DNA from: Astrocystis sublimbata
Taxonomy: Eukaryota > Ascomycota > Sordariomycetes > Xylariales > Xylariaceae
DNA: 64,000 nt
Assembly (NCBI GenBank): GCA_022453515.1
Contig: JAJNNY010000065.1
Span: forward strand, 62,001-126,000
Direction: 5' to 3'
Position numbers and translations under genes: made by a program. The notes beneath the pieces are model-generated. The model saw only the letters and a program-made list of their open reading frames with translations, ran no database searches and was not told where the DNA came from. Shown piece after piece: positions 58,603 to 64,000 of the stretch. How positions within the stretch are numbered: position 1 is the stretch's first letter; every line of letters starts with the position of its first letter.

Positions 58603-59391
58603 ATGGGAAACCTTTCCATCAACCCATCCGAGCCTGGACTCATCATGGAACCCGATCAAAACCACAGAGATTGCCCCATTTGCGACTTCTACGATCCCAA
58701 AGTAAACCAGCGGGATGCCTACGGTCGCACTCTTGACGAGATTTTAGCATAGAATGCCATTGAATTGGAGGGACGGCAGGACTATATCCACATACTGTTC
58801 CCACTCTCCGGGGGCGATATCATCACACAACGGGAATCAAATTATCCGATCGTCACACAATATACAACCCTGTTCTTTCACAACCGTTGTTGGGGTGCAG
58901 GCGCTCGATTCAACCTCATGCGCGCACTCATGCGCATGCTTCGATTCTACGGCTTCGACTACAAAATCGTGTTACATGAGGATCCTCGACTGGCAGCCGG
59001 GATCAAGCCGATCGGGGAATGCCGCACCTCTACCGATAGGATTGTTGGCCCAGGGACTCGACTCAAAATCACACCCAGGCAGGATTGCGAGGATTGCTTT
59101 AGACGCTGGATCACGCGTGACAATCACCACCATCTCCGTATTGCCCGCATCCTCCGGAGCCTACGAATTCTCGGTCTTGGAGGGGCATCATTGGACTTCT
59201 ATAACGCGTTGATGGAGGCTATCACCCAAGAGGCTGGAGTGATCAACCCCAATAGCATCGCTGATTGGACTCGCGCCGTAGAAGACCCGGCCTACCGAGA
59301 CTTTCAAGGAAATACAATAGAATGGCTGAGACAATGGAATGGCTTCGATTACGAGATTGACGATAGACCACTACCTGCAGAATATTATTAA
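58603..59391 (+). CDS. OGFr-domain protein, reading frame interrupted by one in-frame TAG
   Basis: The region codes for the conserved opioid-growth-factor-receptor (OGFr_N) domain, found in fungi and bacteria as well as animals, with unknown function in fungi. Visible motifs are QDYIHILFPL, FNLMRALMRMLRFYGFD, HHLRIARILRSLRILGLGG and DFYNALMEAI. From the ATG at 58603 to the stop at 59391 there are 262 open codons except for a TAG at 58750-58752 (codon 50), between GRTLDEILA and NAIELEGRQ. A 51-nt interval, 58702-58752 (GTAAAC...CTTGAC...ATAG), could be spliced in phase, giving 245 residues. However, it would delete the DEIL segment that seems conserved in relatives. Alternatives are stop-codon RNA editing or a pseudogene. 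Confidence refers to the family, not to the exact product. Confidence 0.75.
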
Positions 59392-59849
59392 TGGAGCTGT
59401 GAGGGTCTGCTCCCACCTGGTGGCATAGCATTTGCTTAGCATCGATATCAACATGAGCGTTATAAAGTAGTATCTAGAAGTAGGTAGTACTGTAGAGCAC
59501 TTGAGCAAGAATTAATTCATATCCGTCAAATCCGATATTTCCGTTACTTGAGGGGTTTGATTAAGCGCTAGTATAGAGCACGGAGTTTAGGACTTGGTGA
59601 TGCTAAGTCCGAATGGCCTAGTGATTCGGTTTTCGCTAGCACTCATTGCTCGTCAAGACGAGAGTGAGAGTGTATTGAAAGCTGATTTGATTGAGTGGTC
59701 GACTATAAGAGAGCTGAGGTATGGAAAATAGGATAATAAAAACTACCTTGTATCAGTTTCCATGATACTAAGTACTGTGGATCGACTACAGGCTAGTCCA
59801 AATCACACGACACGCTTCTACGAACAACTGATCTACATACAACTCCGTT
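59392..59849. other. Intergenic, promoter of short-chain dehydrogenase
   Basis: About 460 bases with no supported gene, and AT-richer than its surroundings. It presumably serves as the 3' flank of the OGFr gene and the promoter of the dehydrogenase. Confidence 0.6.
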
Positions 59850-60822
59850 ATGAATAAAGTTAATGTCCCAAGCAAGCCCCTGACCTGGCTCATCACTGGC
59901 TCGTCGTCAGGCTTCGGGCTAGCATTGACACGTCTGGCGCAGGCGAAGGGCCACAACGTGATTGCGTCGTCGCGCAACCCAAGTCGAACCCCAGAGCTCG
60001 TGAAGGAGGTCGTCGAACGCGGGGGGCGTTGGATCCAGCTCGACTTGGATGATCTGCAGTCTGGGAGGATTGTCGACGAGATTGAGGAGGATGGGACGAC
60101 CGTGGATGTGTTGGTCAACACCGCCGGCATGGCCATCTCCGGACCGCTCGAATCATTTACCGAGGCCGAGGCGCGGCGGCAAATGGACACCAACTTCTTC
60201 GGCCCTTACCGGCTTATCAGGGCCGTGACGCCTTATATGCGGAAGCGCCGCACTGGGATGATAGTGAACTTTAGTAGCGGCGCGGGTCTTGAAGCGATGC
60301 AGTCGCTCGGTATCTACGGGGCCTCGAAGGCAGCATTGGACGGTGAGTACCGGTTCTCCCATAGTGCATTGACTCTCGCATATCTGGACCATTACCGATC
60401 CTAATTGTTCAATCATAGACATGACGAAAGTCTTGCACAAAGAGCTAGAGCCGTTCAATGTACGAGTCTTGTTGGTGTATCTCGGGACCTTCAACACGCC
60501 GATGGCCAGCTCCGTGCAAGCCGTGGCGGCGCCCCTTGACCCTGATTACGAAGGCACACCGACAGAGAGATTGTTTAAGATGCTGAGCGAGGGAAACTTC
60601 GCCCTGCCAGGGGCTCACCTCAAAGCCTGTGAAGCAGTTTACAGTGTCATAATGAGGGATGGGTTTGCACGCGATCTCGAAAACGAGATTATGCTGCCGT
60701 TGGGAAGCGACTTGGCGAATACGGTCAAGCGGACTCAGGATAGACTGGAGCATATGATGAGTGTTTTTGGGGACGCCTGTCATAACGTCAACGTAGATGA
60801 TGGGACGCGACCATCGTGGTAG
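59850..60822 (+). CDS. Short-chain dehydrogenase/reductase
   Basis: Two exons, 59850-60342 and 60419-60822, joined across a 76-nt intron, give 298 residues. The classical SDR signature is present: cofactor motif TGSSSGFG (16-23), DLDD for adenine contact, NTAG in place of NNAG, catalytic Ser at about 143-144 (NFSSGAG) and YGASK (Y157, K161) just before the splice. The Arg/Ser-rich SSRNPSR after the second strand suggests NADP(H) rather than NAD(H). The length and C-terminal extension match the fungal clade annotated as uncharacterised oxidoreductases. Substrate unknown. The gene is upstream of a 2EXR gene on the same strand, but nothing links them functionally. Confidence 0.9.
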
Positions 60823-61352
60823 CGCATGGCAACGGGCAGCGAATTATGCCACCTGGATTACGATTTCCGATGGAGAGTGGAGAGAATACCTAGTATGTTC
60901 TAGCTGGACGATTGACCCAAACCATTCGATTTGACAATTGTGTTTGAGGACAGCTCTGAGGGAGATGATTAATTGTCTGTATATGTTTTCACTATCAAAG
61001 TTGAGCAACTTGGGAGCTTGTAAAAAGGTAATCGTCAGTTCATTAGTACTGATGCTAAATCATGATAGCGGTACAGAATCAATTCCTATTGGATCAAATC
61101 GTGGTATGATATGTTGAGATCTAACCAAAAAGGGTCGGCTGTTGGAGTACATACTATATGGTATGGGCCTATGGGTTCGGATCAAGCCAAGCTCCAAGCT
61201 TTAAGGACCTCGAAGGACCTCTCTTTGCTTTGTTCCGAAGAGATCAATTTGGCGAGTGTCAAGTGAGCAATTACCACTCGCATATTATCGTGAATGGGAT
61301 AACTCAAATAAATAAATCAGAGTCAGATTTTATATCGAGATCAACAGTCATC
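60823..61352. other. Intergenic
   Basis: About 530 bases, relatively AT-rich, with no supported gene. A direct repeat of AAGGACCTC occurs at about 61203-61219. It presumably contains the promoter of the 2EXR gene. Confidence 0.6.
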
Positions 61353-62318
61353 ATGTCAAACCCCCAGTCCTTCACTCGATTCGGGGATCTTCCAACTGAG
61401 GTTCGGCTTCTGATCTGGGAGCAGCACTTCAACTCGTATTTCCCAGCTCCCCATATCCATACTCTTAATGGGGGCTATTTATCAAAGAAGATATCATCCC
61501 TGCGCCCTATTATTTGCAGGGGGCGATTGCTAAAGTGAGTAGAGCTTCAAGAACACAGCTCCTAATCAGACTAGGTAGGCACTTACTTATTCATTGACCC
61601 TTGAATTGTAATTAGGACCTTAGCAGATCGCTACGAGTGGACGGCGCGAGATGCGCCAGTGTTGCAATTTAAAACAATCCTACCTGACATGCCGGCGGCA
61701 GGAGACTTTCATCTGGCGCATCGTGATGCCGTGGTTACTTGGCCGAAATTGCATCCCTTCATCAACCACGAAGCTCTCAACGTAGCGCGGACTCGCTGTG
61801 AGCCCTATGACGCCATCGACCTCTGGCTCGACGAGTCGACTTTGAATATAAGCCAGCCATGTCTGGTCAAGTTCACGTCCGATGTTTTTCGCATCGACCC
61901 CTACATAGCTAAAATAACACTGAAACTTAACAGCGCGTCATGGTTGGCACGCATCCGGCGGATCGCCATCGGCCCTATCACACTTTGCGGTCACTGTGAG
62001 GCTCTCTCGATTCTGCGGTTCCTGCACCAGACGCGGGATTTGGACGAGATTTATATCCTGCTGTCGCCGGGCTTCATCAAGTCCCAGACGAGTCATCCCA
62101 CCGTGTGCGCCCAAGACAGGCGCGACAGGCTCGCCGTGACCGACACCAGTACAGCAGGGTTCTCAGGTAGCAAGATCAGGATGTTGGGCATCCCTGCGTC
62201 TGATGGCATCTACGTCACGGGTGATTCAGGCGACGCTGCAGCGTTGCGAACCATCATCGACGAGCTGACCCAAAGATACGATAAGGCGAAGATCATGTAC
62301 GGATGCCTAGACGTGTGA
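61353..62318 (+). CDS. 2EXR-domain protein of unknown function
   Basis: Two exons, 61353-61534 and 61616-62318, joined across an 81-nt intron, give 294 residues. The N-terminus FTRFGDLPTEVRLLIWEQHF is the hallmark of the 2EXR domain, common in large lineage-specific families of Pezizomycotina and without an established function. After the splice, the protein continues with TLADRYEWTARDAPVL, a segment with YDAIDLWLDESTLNI, and CHCEAL-like GHCEALSILRFL typical of the middle of these proteins. A C-terminal helix ends LTQRYDKAKIMY. No signal peptide or membrane segment. The start is the only ATG before the domain. 2EXR genes tend to sit in accessory regions, in keeping with the neighbours here. 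Confidence 0.8.
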
Positions 62319-64000
62319 GGACGTGCGACGGGAACTCCAAAAGAGACGACGATCATGTCTGTCTCCATTGGCCGCTGAGATTGATAGCTCGCTCTGTTCA
62401 TCCACGAGGCCACAGCCCCTGAAAGACGCAGGTAGGCTGCGAAAGGGCAGCAAAGCTCTGGCGCGGGAGGGAGACTGCCGAATGTCTCGAGACCGTAGGG
62501 CGCGTCAAATGCATCGATTCTCCAAAAAGCGTGTGCAGAGTCGGGTCTCCCGTGCAGCATGGGGATGAAAGGGGATGGTGGTGGCTCGGGATATGTACGA
62601 GTATGTGCAAGCATGTTGCAAATGTGTGTGATATTGGACTTTACCTGCATTGGGCCTGGGGAGGCTGTTCATTGCCCAATTGACCAACAAGACGACATGA
62701 TGAGGCAATTGACGAATCGTCGAGCGCTGCTTCTGCAATGCTTCTTCATGGTTGCGATCCTCCTTGTCCGTCCGTGCCAGACCCATGTTCTGCCCGTGCG
62801 CTGAATGGAACCTCATTGATGATTGATGGGAACCCCTGAGTGCACATGCATACAAGGTATCTCAGTAAACCCGGCCTGCGGTGTGGAGAATAAATGAAAA
62901 GATTCAACATCCCTCTCCAGTGATTGATATCACTCACTATGAGGGCGCGGTTAACCCCGCCCCCCACTTCAGAGCGATCGCTAAATCGTCCTTCCTGTAC
63001 CTGACACACCAACCTCGGTAATTACCAGATTTCGATTGTGCCATAGCTCACAACCTCTTTGTGCTCTTGGACGAGGGCCGAGACATGGGGTAATGTGTAA
63101 TGTTTTGGAGACGTTGCTTACAGTAGTAAGATTTTCACCCTAAGCTAGGTTTCCATGGGGCATAAACTGAACGCTTGGACATGATAGTATTCGCCGGTGA
63201 AGACTTATATTCGGGAGTAAGTGCGCGATACAGTGTGATTATGTAGATAAATCTACTAAGGTCGGAGAGAACACACTGCGGGCGAAGGCTTGACCTACCG
63301 TTTCCTTGGGTAAAGCTAACCTAGCACGTGCAGGTGCATATGTAGCAGGCGTACCTAGGTATTTTCGGCAAGCGAGGGAGATATGCACGGTACCTCTTAC
63401 AGTACAGTGCCTACGCCCCCCTGCCCTGCCCTGCCCCCCGTGTCTGGCTCGAATGGCTCGCCTGGAAGCGTGAAACACAGTATCAATCGCTCCAGCAGTC
63501 ACAGTAGCCCTCATTCCTCGTCGGTTCATGTACGTACCTCGTACTAGCAGTACTGCACCTACATACTAATGTAGTACCTAGTGTGCCGACGGATGCAAAA
63601 CCTACGGTGGCCTTGGTGGGTGGGTGGCATTGGCCAACTCCCAAGTTGTATCACGTCTCACAGACGTCGACGGGTTCCTCTCGCCGTATTTCTTTCGCCG
63701 TAAGGTTGGCCATGGTGGTTCTGTCGTGGGTACAGTTGTATGGCCGATAGCTCGCCAGGGCTTCTTCTCTGTCTCGCCTGTCTAGGAATACGAATACTGG
63801 ACAAAGACGATGGGTAAAGCCGACCCTGGTCTATATCTCGCCATATTTCCCTCGTCCTGCTTGTTGCTGCTCTCTGCTCCTTCGTTTCTCCTTCACTCCC
63901 ACGCCTCTCTGTCCTACTTTGTTTGTTTCAATTCTTGTGCTGCTGCTGCCGCTGCTGCCCGCTTCGCTTCGTGTCTTTGGCATATCTCAACTGGCTAGCC
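62319..64000. other. Gene-free end of window
   Basis: About 1.7 kb without a supported gene. It contains TACCTAGGTA at about 63352-63361, TAGTACCTAG near 63572-63581, and a strongly pyrimidine-rich end (63845-63990). The end looks like the leader of a plus-strand gene that starts beyond the window. A small frame at 63810-63998 is low-complexity Ser/Leu/Ala and not convincing. Confidence 0.5.

Noticed and set aside
47351..62318. A single biosynthetic gene cluster linking the LovD-like, Baeyer-Villiger, short-chain dehydrogenase and FAD monooxygenase genes
   Set aside because: No polyketide synthase, peptide synthetase, terpene cyclase, transporter or pathway regulator is present, and unrelated genes (cutinase, OGFr, 2EXR, hypothetical) lie between them.
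63810..63998. Small Leu/Ser/Ala-rich frame at the window end
   Set aside because: Low-complexity product of a pyrimidine-rich leader-like sequence; no signal of a folded protein, and it cannot be followed past the window.

Overview
The window looks like nuclear DNA of a filamentous ascomycete (Pezizomycotina). Most genes carry one to six short introns of about 50-160 nt with GTANGT-type donors, CTAAC/CTGAC-like branch sites and YAG acceptors. Intergenic distances are 0.5-2.5 kb, and the recognisable families are either general eukaryotic housekeeping genes or typical of Pezizomycotina (UstYa/DUF3328, HeLo, 2EXR, cutinase, LovD-like hydrolase). A Sordariomycete is my best guess, but the sequence does not prove it. 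All exon joins were worked out by hand from splice signals, reading phase and family conservation.

Layout, 1-35.6 kb, mainly conserved genes: Vps72/YL1 (SWR1 complex, +), an LLPH/DUF2423 nucleolar protein (-), a PIAS/Siz SUMO ligase (+), the Tup1/RcoA corepressor (-), a gene-poor stretch of about 7.5 kb holding two glycine tRNA genes, a UstYa-family oxidase-like protein (+), Erg3 C-5 sterol desaturase (+), UPF0357 (-), ribosomal protein eL28 (+), malate dehydrogenase (+), TRAPP subunit Trs33 (-) and RNase MRP subunit Rmp1 (-).

Layout, 36-62.4 kb, accessory: a truncated, frameshifted hemerythrin relic, a FAD monooxygenase (-), a HeLo-domain pseudokinase (-) divergent from a protein kinase/ankyrin protein (+), a LovD-like serine hydrolase (-) divergent from a Baeyer-Villiger-type monooxygenase (+), an unknown acidic-tailed protein (+), a secreted cutinase (-), an OGFr-domain gene with an in-frame TAG (+), a short-chain dehydrogenase (+) and a 2EXR-domain protein (+).

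The two most interesting loci are these. (1) The divergent pair at 40.0-46.6 kb joins a membrane-killer-type HeLo domain fused to a catalytically dead kinase with an apparently active kinase carrying ankyrin repeats. This architecture recalls the animal MLKL/RIPK necroptosis pair. (2) The OGFr gene at 58.6 kb is interrupted by a single in-frame UAG. That codon could be removed by a 51-nt in-frame intron, or be a target of the A-to-I stop-codon editing known from sexual stages of Sordariomycetes, or mark a pseudogene. No complete biosynthetic gene cluster, active transposon, rRNA or CRISPR array was seen.
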